This document shows positions 19,851 to 29,709 of a stretch of 64,000 nt of DNA, in pieces. How positions within the stretch are numbered: the stretch's first letter is position 1; every line of letters starts with the position of its first letter. This stretch comes from Bacillus sp. FSL H8-0547 (GTDB lineage: Bacteria; Bacillota; Bacilli; Bacillales; Bacillaceae). The position numbers and the translations under genes were made by a program. Location: positions 682,001 to 746,000 of the forward strand of contig JBBODD010000001.1 in assembly GCA_038002745.1 (NCBI GenBank). The letters run 5' to 3'. The notes under the pieces were generated by a model, which did no database searches, was not told the origin of the DNA, and saw only the letters and a program-made list of their open reading frames with translations.

Positions 19851-19895
19851 GTTATGTGTTCCAATGCCTTTTACCCTTTATAAATCCTTAACAAT

Positions 19896-19927
19896 AAAAA
19901 ATAGCCAAGAAACAATGTCTTGGCTGT
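19896..19927 (-). terminator. Terminator of the app operon
   Basis: On the minus strand AGCCAAGA pairs with TCTTGGCT around a 7-nt loop, followed by a T-run, just after appC. Confidence 0.85.
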
Positions 19928-19935
19928 TCTTCTTG

Positions 19936-20853
19936 TTATTCGTTTACTTTTGGATCCAGCGCGTCTCTTAACCCGTCCCCTACAAAGTTGAAGGCAAGAA
20001 CTGTCAGGAGAATTAATGAACCCGGCAATAGCGGGTACCAAGGCGATGTCAGCAGAATGGTGAAGTTCTGTGCATCCTGCAGCATATTGCCCCAGCTTGC
20101 TGTCGGAGGCTGAATGCCAAGACCAAGGTAGCTGAGCGTTGACTCAGCAAGAATAACTCCGCCTACTGAAAGGGTAGCAGAAACGATGATCGGCCCAATC
20201 GCATTCGGAAGAATGTGCGAGAAAATAATCTTAAAGCTTTTCGTTCCAATTGTCTTAGAAGCGAGAACGAACTCGCGTGTGCGCAGCGACAGGAATTCAC
20301 CGCGGACAAGACGCGCAGTTGTCGTCCACCCAAGTACGGCAAATATGATGATCAGCTTATCCACACCCGGTTTAAAGATTGTTACAAGAGTGATCAGAAG
20401 AAAAATTTGCGGGATAGAAAGAACAATATCCACAAATCGCATTAGAATGGCATCAATGATGCCTCCAAAATAACCGGCAATTGCTCCAACAACCGTGCCG
20501 ATTGTGATGGAACCTAGCACTGAAGCAAACCCGACAAGCAGGGATACTTGCGCCCCGTAAAGCAAACGCGTCAGCAAGTCGCGTCCAAACCGGTCTGTTC
20601 CAAGCAAATTCTCAGCTCCGCCCGGCGGAACTAATTTTTTCGTCAAATCCTGTGTCTCATAAGCATATGGTGCAATGACAGGTGCCAGGAGTGCTGCAGA
20701 GATGATAAAGATCAGGAATGCAGCACCTGCAACAGCCAGTTTGTTTTTGGCAAACTTTCTGAAGAATATTTTTGTTAACGTGTCAGGGTTCGCTTTGATT
20801 CCGTGAACCGCCAGCTGACCAGAAGTTTCCGGTGTCAGGTTAGTTTGTGCCAT
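19936..20853 (-). CDS. appC: Oligopeptide ABC transporter permease AppC
   Basis: The 305-aa permease from the ATG at 20853, chosen because AGGAGGGGG lies 6 bp upstream; the longer frame would overlap appB. It has an OppC_N-type first membrane segment ([22 protein letters not shown]), five further segments, and the EAA loop [15 protein letters not shown]. It lies 13 bp after appB. Last gene of appDFABC. Pairs with AppB to form the channel. Confidence 0.93.
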   Translation of the reverse strand: MAQTNLTPETSGQLAVHGIKANPDTLTKIFFRKFAKNKLAVAGAAFLIFIISAALLAPVIAPYAYETQDLTKKLVPPGGAENLLGTDRFGRDLLTRLLYGAQVSLLVGFASVLGSITIGTVVGAIAGYFGGIIDAILMRFVDIVLSIPQIFLLITLVTIFKPGVDKLIIIFAVLGWTTTARLVRGEFLSLRTREFVLASKTIGTKSFKIIFSHILPNAIGPIIVSATLSVGGVILAESTLSYLGLGIQPPTASWGNMLQDAQNFTILLTSPWYPLLPGSLILLTVLAFNFVGDGLRDALDPKVNE

Positions 20854-20866
20854 TGTGCTCCCCCTC

Positions 20867-21817
20867 CTAGTACTCGATTCTCGGATCGAAGATTGCGTAA
20901 AGAATGTCAGCAATTAAGTTTCCGATGACGACAAAAACAGCTGAAATAACAGTTAACGCCATAATAACCGGATAATCACGCTGGAATGCAGAATCGATGA
21001 AAAGAAGTCCAATTCCAGGCCATGAGAAAATCTTCTCAACAACGACAGCTCCTCCGATAAAGGAAGGAATCATCAGACCGAAAATTGTGATGATTGGAAT
21101 CAATCCATTTCGCACGCCGTGTTTAATAATGACTTTCGATTCTTTAAACCCTTTTGCACGGGCAGTTCTCATATAATCCTGCTTAAGGACGTCGAACATG
21201 CTTGACCTTGAATACCTCGTCAAGCCCGCCATATCGGCAGAGGCAAGAACAAATGCAGGCAGCATGAGATGGTGAATCCTGTCCCATATGCTGAATTCGG
21301 CATTCAAGGTTGAGGTTCCTCCGGTCGGGAACCAGTTGAGCTGCACGGCAAAGACCATGATCAGAATAAGACCGAGCCAGAAGTTCGGGGTAGCCAGTCC
21401 AAGGAAAGAAGTGACAGATACAGTGTAATCAACTTTTGTGTAAGGTCTTGCTGCAGAGATGATGCCAAATGGAATGGCAATGATCAGAGCTAGAACAGTT
21501 GAGACAACCATTAGCAATAACGTATTCGGCAAACGGTTCATAATCATTTCGCTTACAGGCACACCCTTACGGATAAGCGATGTACCGAAGTCACCCTGCA
21601 CCATGCTTCCAAGCCATTTCAAATACTGAATGTGAACAGGATCATTTAATCCGTATTTCTCCATAAATTTCGCCTTATCAGCAGGGCTGATGGTCGGATC
21701 CATCAAAAGTGTTGTCGGGTCTCCAGGTGCAAGTCTGATAATCGCAAACGAGATAATTGTAATACCTAACAATAAGGGAATAGCCATCAATGTTCGGCGG
21801 ACGATATAAGTAAGCAC
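20867..21817 (-). CDS. appB: Oligopeptide ABC transporter permease AppB
   Basis: The 316-aa permease has six predicted membrane segments and starts [27 protein letters not shown]. The EAA loop is ...[19 protein letters not shown].... It follows appA after a strong hairpin, in the same pattern as oppA-oppB. The order appA-appB-appC is as in B. subtilis. Confidence 0.93.
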   Translation of the reverse strand: MLTYIVRRTLMAIPLLLGITIISFAIIRLAPGDPTTLLMDPTISPADKAKFMEKYGLNDPVHIQYLKWLGSMVQGDFGTSLIRKGVPVSEMIMNRLPNTLLLMVVSTVLALIIAIPFGIISAARPYTKVDYTVSVTSFLGLATPNFWLGLILIMVFAVQLNWFPTGGTSTLNAEFSIWDRIHHLMLPAFVLASADMAGLTRYSRSSMFDVLKQDYMRTARAKGFKESKVIIKHGVRNGLIPIITIFGLMIPSFIGGAVVVEKIFSWPGIGLLFIDSAFQRDYPVIMALTVISAVFVVIGNLIADILYAIFDPRIEY

Positions 21818-21927
21818 AGCTAGATCTCCCCTTTCCTTCTCAATTTTCTATAGGTAAAAACAGGGTCCAAAAACAAACAGACTCGTTCAATTTTCAAATT
21901 CAATCAGAATGTGCAAATTCTGCTTCA

Positions 21928-21960
21928 TAAAAACAAGGGAAGGGATACTCCCTTCCCTTT
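21928..21960 (-). terminator. Intercistronic hairpin between appA and appB
   Basis: On the minus strand AAGGGAAGGGA pairs with TCCCTTCCCTT around a short loop, followed by GTTTTTAT. It probably favours appA over the permease genes. Confidence 0.85.
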
Positions 21961-21993
21961 GCACGTTTCCTGAAGTGTGTCAGTAATCAGTGA

Positions 21994-23643
21994 TTACTGT
22001 TTTAACCACCATTTGTGGACATTGTAGTATTCAGACTTCGCGTTAAACTCGTAGCCTTGAAGATTTTCAGGCATTACGCGGTGAACGTTTGGATAGTACA
22101 GGAATGTGTATGGCTGGTCTTCAGCAATAAGCTTGTAGATGTCAGCATACTTTGTAGCATACTCATCTTGATCAAGAATTTGTTTCGCTTCTTCCATTAA
22201 CTTGTCTGCTTCTTTGTTTGTGTAATCAGTCATGTTTAAGCCTTCAGCAATTTGGCTTGAGTGGAAGATGTCATATTGATCAGGGAAAGTAGACAAGCTC
22301 CATCCTAAGATCATTGCATCGAAATCCCAGTTTGGTGCAGAAACCTGCTCAATGAAAGCAGAGAACTCGATGATCTCAGGCTTAACTTCGATACCGATTT
22401 CTTTTAATTGCTGCTGTACAACAACCGCGATATCTTCACGGATTTTGTTACCTTGGTTCGTTTTTAGAGAGAATGAGAATTTCTTGCCGTCTTTGTCAAG
22501 AATGCCGTCGCCGTCAGTATCTTCCCATCCTGCTTCTTTAAGCATAGATTTTGCTTTTTCAACATCATAATTGAACTTTGGCACATCGTCGCTGTATGCG
22601 AAAGAAAGCGGGCTCTCAGGAACGTGAGCTACTTCACCGTCGCCGTTCATAACAGATGAAACCATAGCGTCTCTGTCAAGAGCCATTGTTAGAGCCTGGC
22701 GTACTTTAACATCTTTGAAAAGGTCGTTCTTTTGGTTCCAGCCGATGTAAGTGTAAGAAAGACCTAAGCCAGACTCAACTTTTACGCCGCTGAACGTGCT
22801 TTTTACTGTTTCAATGTCAGTACCTGGTACTTCTGTGAATTGAACATCGCCAGCTTGAAGCTGTGCAAGAAGCGCATCCTGGTCAGGAACGATTTTGTAC
22901 GTGATTGAATCAAGGTATGGCTCGCCAAGGAAGTAATCTTTGTTCTTCTCAACTTTTACATATTCTCCGTCTTTCCACTCAACAAATTTGAATGGGCCTG
23001 TACCGATTGGAGATTTTGTGTTGAATTCGTTCTCGCCAAGCTCACCAACTGGAACTTTTCCAAGGATATGCTCAGGAAGGATTCCGTAGCTTAGAGAAAC
23101 AGGGTAGAATGAAGCATCTTTCTTGTTAAGCTTGAATTCTACTTCAAAGTCGCCTTTTTTAGTTACTGTTTCTAAAGATTCAAAACCAGATCCGCGCTCA
23201 CCGACATAGTCAGGGCTTTTAGGGATGCCGTATGTAAATACTACGTCATCTGCAGTAAGCTGTTCGCCGTCGTGGAATTTAACATCTTCTCTGATTTTTA
23301 CAGTGTACGTTAAACCGTCTTCAGACACGTCGATTTTTTCAGCGAGGTGCAAAGTCGGGTTGAACTCAGTGTCAGAAGACACAAGTCCGTCAAAGATGAA
23401 GCCTTCGATATCAGAGCTTGAAGCATCTGTAGAATACATTGGGTTAAACAATGTTGGTCCGCCAATCGTTCCAACTACCAAATCTCCGCCCATTTGCGGT
23501 TCGCCGGCATCTTCAGCCGGTTTTTCTTTGCCGCCAGAACCTGAAGCAGGTTTGTCGCCCGCGCCGTTGTTGCACGCAGCAAGGAACAACGAGAATACAA
23601 GCAGTAAGCTAAGCAGTGTAAATAAACCTTTACGTTGTTTCAC
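21994..23643 (-). CDS. appA: Oligopeptide-binding lipoprotein AppA
   Basis: The 549-aa solute-binding family 5 lipoprotein from a GTG at 23643, chosen because AAGGGGG lies 9 bp upstream; the longer frame has no ribosome site and would push the signal peptide inward. The lipobox is LAAC, followed by NNGAGDKPASGSGG. The family-5 region ...LTADDVVFTYGI... is present. The frame is intact, unlike B. subtilis 168, whose appA is known to carry a frameshift. Confidence 0.94.
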   Translation of the reverse strand: MKQRKGLFTLLSLLLVFSLFLAACNNGAGDKPASGSGGKEKPAEDAGEPQMGGDLVVGTIGGPTLFNPMYSTDASSSDIEGFIFDGLVSSDTEFNPTLHLAEKIDVSEDGLTYTVKIREDVKFHDGEQLTADDVVFTYGIPKSPDYVGERGSGFESLETVTKKGDFEVEFKLNKKDASFYPVSLSYGILPEHILGKVPVGELGENEFNTKSPIGTGPFKFVEWKDGEYVKVEKNKDYFLGEPYLDSITYKIVPDQDALLAQLQAGDVQFTEVPGTDIETVKSTFSGVKVESGLGLSYTYIGWNQKNDLFKDVKVRQALTMALDRDAMVSSVMNGDGEVAHVPESPLSFAYSDDVPKFNYDVEKAKSMLKEAGWEDTDGDGILDKDGKKFSFSLKTNQGNKIREDIAVVVQQQLKEIGIEVKPEIIEFSAFIEQVSAPNWDFDAMILGWSLSTFPDQYDIFHSSQIAEGLNMTDYTNKEADKLMEEAKQILDQDEYATKYADIYKLIAEDQPYTFLYYPNVHRVMPENLQGYEFNAKSEYYNVHKWWLKQ

Positions 23644-23751
23644 TTCGTATTTCCCCCTTAGAAAATTTTTAATTTTTAGACTTCTTGACTGACAAGTTAT
23701 GGCTTCTGCCATCTCCCCCCTTCAAGAGTGTGATGTATGCTGATCTTGCCA

Positions 23752-24768
23752 TCAATAAAGATGGCAAGCAACAAAGTGATTTTTCTTTACTTCTTTAAAT
23801 TGAGGAACGGCTTCGCGGCAGGCGCTTGTAGCAGCCGGACATCTTGTATGGAAGACGCAGCCTTGCGGAGGATTTGCCGGGCTCGGCAATTCTCCCTTCA
23901 GGACGATGCGCTCCCGTCTTGCCATACCTGCTTTTCTAGGAACCGGAACGGCTGAAAGCAGTGCTTGAGTATAAGGATGCAGCGGCTCAGAGTAGAGGCT
24001 GTTTTTATCAGCAAGCTCCATCATTTTGCCGAGATACATCACTCCGACACGGTCGCTTATGTGTCTTACAACACTCAAGTCATGCGAGATGAACATATAG
24101 GTCAGGTTAAACTCATCCTGCAGATCTTCTAATAGATTAATAATCTGTGCCTGAATCGATACATCAAGCGCCGACACAGCTTCATCTGCAATGACCATCT
24201 GAGGATTCAGGGCGATTGCCCGCGCGATCCCGATTCTCTGGCGCTGCCCTCCTGAAAATTCGTGAGGATAGCGGTTGATGAAGGAAGCGTTCAATCCTAC
24301 TTTTTCAAGCAGCTCTTCTACTTTTTCGGTTCTTTCTTTTCCTCTGTAAAGATTATGGGTATTCATCGGTTCTTTAATGATGGAACCTAATGTTTTTCTC
24401 GGATTTAATGAAGCAAACGGATCCTGAAACACCATCTGAATATTTTTCCGGACGGTTTTGCGGAGCTCGCTTTCGGGTAAATTGGTGATATCCTGTCCGT
24501 CGAACAGAATTTTCCCGCCGGTTGGCTCATACAGACGGATAATCGTCCGCCCTGCAGTAGATTTTCCGCAGCCTGATTCACCTACTATTCCGATGGTTTC
24601 TCCCTTTTTAACAGTCAGGTTGATTCCATCTACGGCCTTTACATACCCTGCAGTTTTCTGAAGAATTCCGGATTTGATCGGAAAATGTTTCTGTACATCA
24701 ATCAGCTGAAGAATGGTTTCATCGTTTTTCAGCTGCGCTGTCTTTCTTTCTGCATCTGCAACTTTCAT
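23752..24768 (-). CDS. appF: Oligopeptide ABC transporter ATP-binding protein AppF
   Basis: The 338-aa ATPase has Walker [10 protein letters not shown], signature SGGQRQR, and Walker B PQMVIADEA; the Asp-Glu pair is intact, with Ala after it instead of Pro. The C-terminal oligopeptide extension carries the cysteines CVFHTRCPAATSAC...CHLY seen in App/Dpp ATPases. It overlaps appD by 4 bp. Confidence 0.93.
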   Translation of the reverse strand: MKVADAERKTAQLKNDETILQLIDVQKHFPIKSGILQKTAGYVKAVDGINLTVKKGETIGIVGESGCGKSTAGRTIIRLYEPTGGKILFDGQDITNLPESELRKTVRKNIQMVFQDPFASLNPRKTLGSIIKEPMNTHNLYRGKERTEKVEELLEKVGLNASFINRYPHEFSGGQRQRIGIARAIALNPQMVIADEAVSALDVSIQAQIINLLEDLQDEFNLTYMFISHDLSVVRHISDRVGVMYLGKMMELADKNSLYSEPLHPYTQALLSAVPVPRKAGMARRERIVLKGELPSPANPPQGCVFHTRCPAATSACREAVPQFKEVKKNHFVACHLY

Positions 24769-25751
24769 TGAACGGCAGCCTCCTCGTCATCATATAAAAA
24801 GCACCGGACAGAGCGATGAGCTGAATGCTGCGTCAACTCAGGAAGAGCGCTGAAACATTTATCAAATGCTTTTGGGCATCTTGGTGCAAACCTGCAGCCT
24901 GCAGGAAGATTATCCGGTGTAGGAACGTTGCCCGGAATTGAATTCAGCTTCTCAATATCACCGTCAATTGAAGGGATCGAAGCCATGAGTCCCTGTGTAT
25001 AAGGGTGAAGCGGTAGATCAAACAAATCTTCTACGGACGCTTCTTCAACGACTTGTCCGCAATACATAACTACTACTCTCTCGGCTATTTCGGATACAAC
25101 GCCGAGATCATGCGTGATTAAGAGAATACTAGTATCAAATTTCTGGCTGACATCTTTCATCAGATCCAGAATCTGTGCCTGAATGGTAACATCCAGTGCC
25201 GTTGTCGGCTCATCCGCAATCAGGAGCTTCGGATTGCAGCTCATCGCAATCGCAATCATGACACGCTGGCGCATTCCGCCTGATAATCTGTGCGGATAAT
25301 CATGAATAATTTCATCCGCCCGGCTGAATCCTACTAATCTTAAAAGCTCAATTGCTTTTTTGACAGCCTGGTTTTTAGGAAGCTTCTGATGATACATCAG
25401 CACTTCTGTAATCTGGTCGCCAATGGTCAGAACAGGATTCAGGGAGGTCATCGGCTCCTGGAAAATCATTGAGATGTCATTTCCCCGCACCTTGCACAAT
25501 TCCTTTTCGGAAAGCTTGGCCAAATCCTTGCCGTTAAGCAGAATCTCTCCATCTACTATCTTTCCTCCGGGACTTGGTACGAGCCCCATAATTGAAAGAG
25601 ATGTAATACTTTTGCCCGATCCCGATTCCCCTACAAGTGCAACCGTCTCGCCTTTATGTATCTTCAAGTCAACACCGTCCACAGCAGGAACAGCTTGCTT
25701 CTTTTTGTAAAAATATGTTTTCAGATTCTTAACTTCCAACAGTACTGACAA
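24765..25751 (-). CDS. appD: Oligopeptide ABC transporter ATP-binding protein AppD
   Basis: The 328-aa ATPase has Walker [11 protein letters not shown], signature SGGMRQR, Walker [10 protein letters not shown], and the C-terminal cysteine region [14 protein letters not shown]...C. It is the first gene of appDFABC. A near-consensus promoter and a CodY-like box lie 40-90 bp upstream. The App system in B. subtilis can import oligopeptides including tri- to nonapeptides. Confidence 0.94.
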   Translation of the reverse strand: MSVLLEVKNLKTYFYKKKQAVPAVDGVDLKIHKGETVALVGESGSGKSITSLSIMGLVPSPGGKIVDGEILLNGKDLAKLSEKELCKVRGNDISMIFQEPMTSLNPVLTIGDQITEVLMYHQKLPKNQAVKKAIELLRLVGFSRADEIIHDYPHRLSGGMRQRVMIAIAMSCNPKLLIADEPTTALDVTIQAQILDLMKDVSQKFDTSILLITHDLGVVSEIAERVVVMYCGQVVEEASVEDLFDLPLHPYTQGLMASIPSIDGDIEKLNSIPGNVPTPDNLPAGCRFAPRCPKAFDKCFSALPELTQHSAHRSVRCFLYDDEEAAVQ

Positions 25752-25791
25752 TACCCTTCACCGCCCTATGATGTAAAGAATTCCCTTATAA

Positions 25792-25841
25792 ATTATATAA
25801 ATCATCTTAACTTTTTGTAAACATTGAATAGTCAGAAAATA
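25792..25841 (-). promoter_or_regulatory. appD promoter with CodY-like box
   Basis: On the minus strand TTTACA (25816-25821) and TATAAT (25792-25797) are 18 bp apart. On the plus strand AATAGTCAGAAAATA (25827-25841) matches the CodY consensus AATTTTCWGAAAATT at 12 of 15 positions, just upstream of the -35. CodY control of app in B. subtilis supports this. Confidence 0.5.
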
Positions 25842-25942
25842 TATATTTGTATAGTATTACAAAAGTTTTACAAAAGCAAGCGAATTTTTAAAATATTGTA
25901 ACTTTATTATTAAATTACTGTCTTTACTAGGAAAAAATACCA

Positions 25943-25966
25943 ACAAAAAAACCCTTACTTGGGTTT
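25943..25966 (-). terminator. Terminator overlapping the yjaZ stop codon
   Basis: On the minus strand AACCC pairs with GGGTT around a 6-nt loop, followed by a long T-run. The first arm lies in the last codons of yjaZ. Confidence 0.6.
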
Positions 25967-26740
25967 AATGAATGACTTATTAACTATTTCGTCTGACGAA
26001 ACAAAAAAGAGATCTGTCATGTTTATTTTTGTCTTTTCCATGTAATCCTTCACGATCTGATAGCCTGCGGCATATCCTAGCATCTTTGGATAAAAGCCTG
26101 TTCCGAACATGATTTGGGTGAACTTTCTGGAATCGCTTTTCAGCTCAAGATTCGGTTTTAAGATTTTCTCATAAAAAGACTGAACCTGATCCTTCGAATA
26201 GCGCTTTGTCCAGGATCCTGCATACTCTTCCCCCATTCTCACCCTGACTGCATTCTCTGCCATGCCCTCAAGAATGACCGCATCCATCAGCGTATAGTCC
26301 CTTTCCTTTTTCGGGTCTTTTGCAAGCCTGCAGACATGATGATATTCATGAGTCAGGATCGTCTGAATTTCTTTTTTGCTGTTATCCGACAGAAACAGAA
26401 AGAGTTTATTATGAAAGGCAAGACCTGATTTCCCTCCAAATTCATCGCGCATTTTCCTGTTGGCCACATCAGCAGGCAGAATGAAGACGGGCACATCCGG
26501 ACCTGACCATTCCTTTTTGAGCAAGGCTTCATCCGCCCTCACAATGTCCCACACCTTGTTTTTCTTCAAATCTGCAAACAGCAGGCGACCCGTTTCTTCC
26601 CCTTTGTACATACCATAAGAATGCAAATAACCGCTGATTTCTCTTATGCTGCTTTTATGAAAGTACGGCTTCAGCCGACCGCAAATCTTAAGATGATCGC
26701 TTGATTCCCCGAGCCACTCATTCGTCTTGATTACTGTCAT
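25955..26740 (-). CDS. yjaZ: DUF2268 metallopeptidase-like protein YjaZ
   Basis: The protein is 261 aa from the ATG at 26740, equal in length to B. subtilis YjaZ; upstream in-frame sequence runs through the fabF terminator and is unlikely to be translated. The zinc-type motif HEYHH is at residues 131-135, with Glu158 (LEGMAE) as the probable third ligand. DUF2268 proteins are predicted Zn-dependent proteases. The substrate is unknown. The position after fabF matches B. subtilis. Confidence 0.85.
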   Translation of the reverse strand: MTVIKTNEWLGESSDHLKICGRLKPYFHKSSIREISGYLHSYGMYKGEETGRLLFADLKKNKVWDIVRADEALLKKEWSGPDVPVFILPADVANRKMRDEFGGKSGLAFHNKLFLFLSDNSKKEIQTILTHEYHHVCRLAKDPKKERDYTLMDAVILEGMAENAVRVRMGEEYAGSWTKRYSKDQVQSFYEKILKPNLELKSDSRKFTQIMFGTGFYPKMLGYAAGYQIVKDYMEKTKINMTDLFFVSSDEIVNKSFIKPK

Positions 26741-26807
26741 AAAACATCCGCACTCCCCTCTGGGGTATCTTATGAGGAGGCGGGCGGGAGGGTGAAAAGG
26801 GAAATGA

Positions 26808-26839
26808 AAATGCCTCTTTTCCGGAGAAAAGAGGCATTT
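26808..26839. terminator. Terminator after fabF
   Basis: AAATGCCTCTTTTC pairs perfectly with GAAAAGAGGCATTT around CGGA. It separates fabF from yjaZ. Confidence 0.85.
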
Positions 26840-26843
26840 AAAA

Positions 26844-28082
26844 TCATTGATATTTTTTAAAGATAATCGTTGCGTTATGTCCGCCGAACCCAAGTGAATT
26901 GCTCAGTGCAACATTCACTTCGGTTTTTCTTGCCTCGTTTGGAACGTAATCAAGGTCACATTCCGGGTCCTTTTCATGAAGGTTAATAGTTGGCGGAATG
27001 ATGCCTTCTTTGATGGCAAGGATGGAAAGAATCGCTTCAACTCCGCCCGCTGCTCCAAGCAAGTGCCCCGTCATGGATTTTGTGGACGAAACGGCAAGCT
27101 TGTATGCGTGCTCTCCGAATACTTCTTTAATGGCAAGCGTCTCAAATTTATCATTATAAGGAGTGCTTGTGCCATGGGCATTCACGTAGTCAACGTCCTC
27201 GGGAGACAGGCCGCCGTTTTCAAGCGCCATTCTCATCGCGCGCACGCCGCCTTCTCCTCCAGGTGCAGGAGCTGTGATATGGTGGGCATCACCAGTTGCT
27301 CCGTAGCCGACGATTTCTGCATAAATCGGCGCTCCGCGGTCGAGTGCATGCTGAAGCTCTTCAAGAACAAGAATTCCCGCTCCTTCTCCCATGACAAATC
27401 CGTCGCGGTTGGCATCAAACGGTCTGCTTGCTGTTGCCGGATCCTGATTTGTGGAAAGCGCTTTGCTTGCGCTGAAGCCGGCAAACGCCATTCTTGTAAT
27501 CGGTGCTTCTGTTCCGCCTGTGATCATTACATCTGAATCACCGCGCTGAATAACTTTAAATGCATCACCAATTGAGTTTGTGCCTGTAGCACATGCTGTT
27601 ACCGTACATGAGTTAAATCCTTTTGCTCCTAAAGCAATCGAAACCTGTCCTGCTGCCATGTCCGGGATCATCATTGGAACAAAGAATGGGCTGACGCGTC
27701 TGGCACCCTTTGTCAGCAGTGTTTCAAACTGATTTTCAAAGGTTTCCATCCCGCCGATGCCTGACCCGATCCATACTCCAACACGAGGTGCAATCTCATC
27801 TGTAATTTCAAGCTGTGCATCTTTAACCGCCATAAAAGACGCTGCTACGGCATATTGCGTGAAACGGTCCATCTTTCTTGCATCTTTTTTATCCATATAC
27901 TTCTCAACATCAAAGTCCTTGATTTCTGCTGCCACTTTTGCAGGGTAATCAGCAGAATCAATCCGCGTCAGCGGGCCGACACCTGATACCCCTTTAATTG
28001 CATTGTCCCAAGTGGACGCTGCATCGCTTCCAATTGGAGTAATGGCTCCAAGTCCAGTTACAACAACTCGCCTGTTTGTCAT
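26844..28082 (-). CDS. fabF: Beta-ketoacyl-ACP synthase II (FabF)
   Basis: The 412-aa condensing enzyme elongates acyl-ACP with malonyl-ACP in fatty acid synthesis. The catalytic Cys is C164 in [10 protein letters not shown], and the two active-site histidines are in [11 protein letters not shown] and [14 protein letters not shown]. Length matches FabF. It lies 35 bp after fabH and should share the FapR-controlled promoter. Confidence 0.96.
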   Translation of the reverse strand: MTNRRVVVTGLGAITPIGSDAASTWDNAIKGVSGVGPLTRIDSADYPAKVAAEIKDFDVEKYMDKKDARKMDRFTQYAVAASFMAVKDAQLEITDEIAPRVGVWIGSGIGGMETFENQFETLLTKGARRVSPFFVPMMIPDMAAGQVSIALGAKGFNSCTVTACATGTNSIGDAFKVIQRGDSDVMITGGTEAPITRMAFAGFSASKALSTNQDPATASRPFDANRDGFVMGEGAGILVLEELQHALDRGAPIYAEIVGYGATGDAHHITAPAPGGEGGVRAMRMALENGGLSPEDVDYVNAHGTSTPYNDKFETLAIKEVFGEHAYKLAVSSTKSMTGHLLGAAGGVEAILSILAIKEGIIPPTINLHEKDPECDLDYVPNEARKTEVNVALSNSLGFGGHNATIIFKKYQ

Positions 28083-28117
28083 CTGTATACACCCTGCCTT
28101 TTTTAATATTTGAAAGT

Positions 28118-29050
28118 TTATCTGCCCCAGCGCATAGCAATGGCGCCCCAGGTTAATCCGCCGCCAAAACCTACCATGACCACAACGTCTCCGTCCTTAA
28201 CCGTCCCTGCCTCAATTTCCTCGACAAGTGAAATCGGAATGGATGCTGCTGAGGTGTTTCCATATTTATGAACCGTTTTTGACATTTTTTCAACTGGAAG
28301 CTCAAGACGCTCTCTCGCTGCTTCCATGATCCGAATGTTTGCCTGATGCGGAATTAAGAAGTCAACATCCTCTTTTTTAAGGCCCGCTTTTTCAATGACA
28401 TTCACACTCGATTCACCCATCTGCCTGACGGCAAATTTAAAAACTTCTCTGCCGTTCATCACAATTTTTTCATCCTGATATAAATGTTTTCCGCCAGATC
28501 CGTCTGAGCCAAGTTCAAAAGAAAGAAATCCTTTTCCTTCTGATACGCTGCTGACAACAGCCGCTCCGGCACCATCTCCGAAAAGGACGGCTGTATTGCG
28601 GTCATCCCAGTCTGTAATTTTTGAAAGTTTTTCAACACCTACAACGAGCACATTTTTATAAGCGCCCGTTTCAATGAACTGCTGAGCTGTAATCAGTCCG
28701 TACATAAAGCCAGCACATGCCGCGCTCAAGTCCATGGCAGCTACTTTCCTTGCCCCGAGTTTTTCCTGCAGCATGCATGCAACCGTAGGAAATGGCTGAT
28801 CGGGGGTCACAGTGGCCACTAAAATCATATCCAAATCCTCTGCAGTCAGTCCAGCGTTTTCAATCGCTTTCTTAGCTGCATAGTAAGCCATATCGGAAGT
28901 ATCCATATCATCTTCTGCAAGACGGCGTTCTTCAATACCTGTCCGTGTGCGGATCCATTCATCGGATGTATCCATCACTTTCTCAAGATCAGCATTTGTT
29001 ACAGTACGGTCCGGAGTATACCGTGCAATCCCAATAATTCCAGCACTCAT
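28118..29050 (-). CDS. fabH: Beta-ketoacyl-ACP synthase III (FabH)
   Basis: The 310-aa enzyme condenses acyl-CoA with malonyl-ACP to start fatty acid synthesis. The start is the ATG at 29050, behind AAGGAGC at 9 bp; the longer frame includes promoter-proximal sequence. Cys112 is in LSAACAGF, His in IPHQANIRI, and Asn in [11 protein letters not shown]. It is the counterpart of B. subtilis fabHA, also next to fabF, yjzB and comZ. Confidence 0.95.
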   Translation of the reverse strand: MSAGIIGIARYTPDRTVTNADLEKVMDTSDEWIRTRTGIEERRLAEDDMDTSDMAYYAAKKAIENAGLTAEDLDMILVATVTPDQPFPTVACMLQEKLGARKVAAMDLSAACAGFMYGLITAQQFIETGAYKNVLVVGVEKLSKITDWDDRNTAVLFGDGAGAAVVSSVSEGKGFLSFELGSDGSGGKHLYQDEKIVMNGREVFKFAVRQMGESSVNVIEKAGLKKEDVDFLIPHQANIRIMEAARERLELPVEKMSKTVHKYGNTSAASIPISLVEEIEAGTVKDGDVVVMVGFGGGLTWGAIAMRWGR

Positions 29051-29088
29051 ATATGCAGCTCCTTTTTCGCTTGTTTTTAGAATCAATT

Positions 29089-29107
29089 ATTATTACCTGG
29101 TACTAAT
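29089..29107. promoter_or_regulatory. FapR operator
   Basis: ATTATTACC-T-GGTACTAAT is an inverted repeat with a single mismatch between arms and resembles the FapR box. It lies directly over and downstream of the -10 of the fabH promoter, as expected for repression relieved by malonyl-CoA. Confidence 0.85.
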
Positions 29108-29134
29108 TTTATCGTATTCTTTTCAAAATTTCAA
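29106..29134 (-). promoter_or_regulatory. SigA promoter of fabH-fabF
   Basis: On the minus strand TTGAAA (29129-29134) and TAAAAT (29106-29111) are 17 bp apart, with the FapR operator overlapping the -10. Confidence 0.8.
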
Positions 29135-29213
29135 TCCAAATCTGTGCGTTTGCCTCGCTCCGCTTTTGAATCAGAACATACAATGTCAGTAAGGAAAACT
29201 AAGAGAGGTGTTT

Positions 29214-29474
29214 ATGTTGAGCGAAAAAAGACAGTCGGATGAGTCCGGAAATTTTTTCAACTCCTTCATGTTCGGCGATAGACGTGAGGTGCGCCCAGAG
29301 CAGGAGGAAACAGAAAAAAGGCCCGCTCTTGATGAGCAGGAACCTCAGTCCGGAACCGATTATTTTAGCATTTTCATGCAGATTGATGACATTATGGACT
29401 CGATAAAAGAATTAAAGCCGGTAGTAAAAGAGTTTTCACCGATACTGGATTATTTTAAACAGAAGCTCAAATAA
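29214..29474 (+). CDS. yjzB: Small YjzB-like protein
   Basis: The 86-aa acidic protein is from the ATG at 29214, behind GAGAGG; a GTG at 29208 is the alternative. The first half is polar and low in complexity, and the C-terminal 35 residues (YFSIFMQIDDIMDSIKELKPVVKEF) are amphipathic. The position between comZ and fabH on the opposite strand fits B. subtilis yjzB. Function unknown. The symbol rests mainly on synteny. Confidence 0.65.
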   Translation: MLSEKRQSDESGNFFNSFMFGDRREVRPEQEETEKRPALDEQEPQSGTDYFSIFMQIDDIMDSIKELKPVVKEFSPILDYFKQKLK

Positions 29475-29511
29475 AAAAAGCGCAGCTTATCTCACCGGCT
29501 GCGCTTTTTCT
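29472..29511. terminator. Bidirectional terminator between yjzB and comZ
   Basis: AAAGCGCAGC pairs with GCTGCGCTTT, with A- and T-runs on the two sides. Confidence 0.85.
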
Positions 29512-29696
29512 TATTTACCTGCTTCATTTTTTCCAAGTTCGTATGCATCGTTCATGACTTTCGTTAAAAGCTCCATCATCGGCTGAAGGTGTTCAGCTCT
29601 GATTTCAATTCCTGCTTCATCGAGCTTTGCTTTTGCCTCGGGAAGATATTTCATGGCAATCTGCATAAATTCAAGCGTTTTTGTATCCTGGCTCAT
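29511..29696 (-). CDS. comZ: ComG operon repressor ComZ
   Basis: The 61-aa protein (63 aa in B. subtilis) begins MSQDTKTLEFMQIAMKYLPEAK; the ATG at 29696 has AAAGGAGAAC upstream. ComZ represses late competence comG expression. The C-terminal part is acidic and helical. It lies 13 bp after med, as in B. subtilis, so the two are probably cotranscribed. Confidence 0.88.
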   Translation of the reverse strand: MSQDTKTLEFMQIAMKYLPEAKAKLDEAGIEIRAEHLQPMMELLTKVMNDAYELGKNEAGK

Positions 29697-29709
29697 TCTA
29701 AGTTCTCCT

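Noticed and set aside
21994-23712. AppA starting at 23712
   Set aside because: The extra 23 residues precede a complete lipoprotein signal peptide and have no ribosome site; GTG at 23643 does.
26976-27536. 186-codon plus-strand frame
   Set aside because: Antisense to fabF and rich in Cys and Arg; a shadow of the coding strand.
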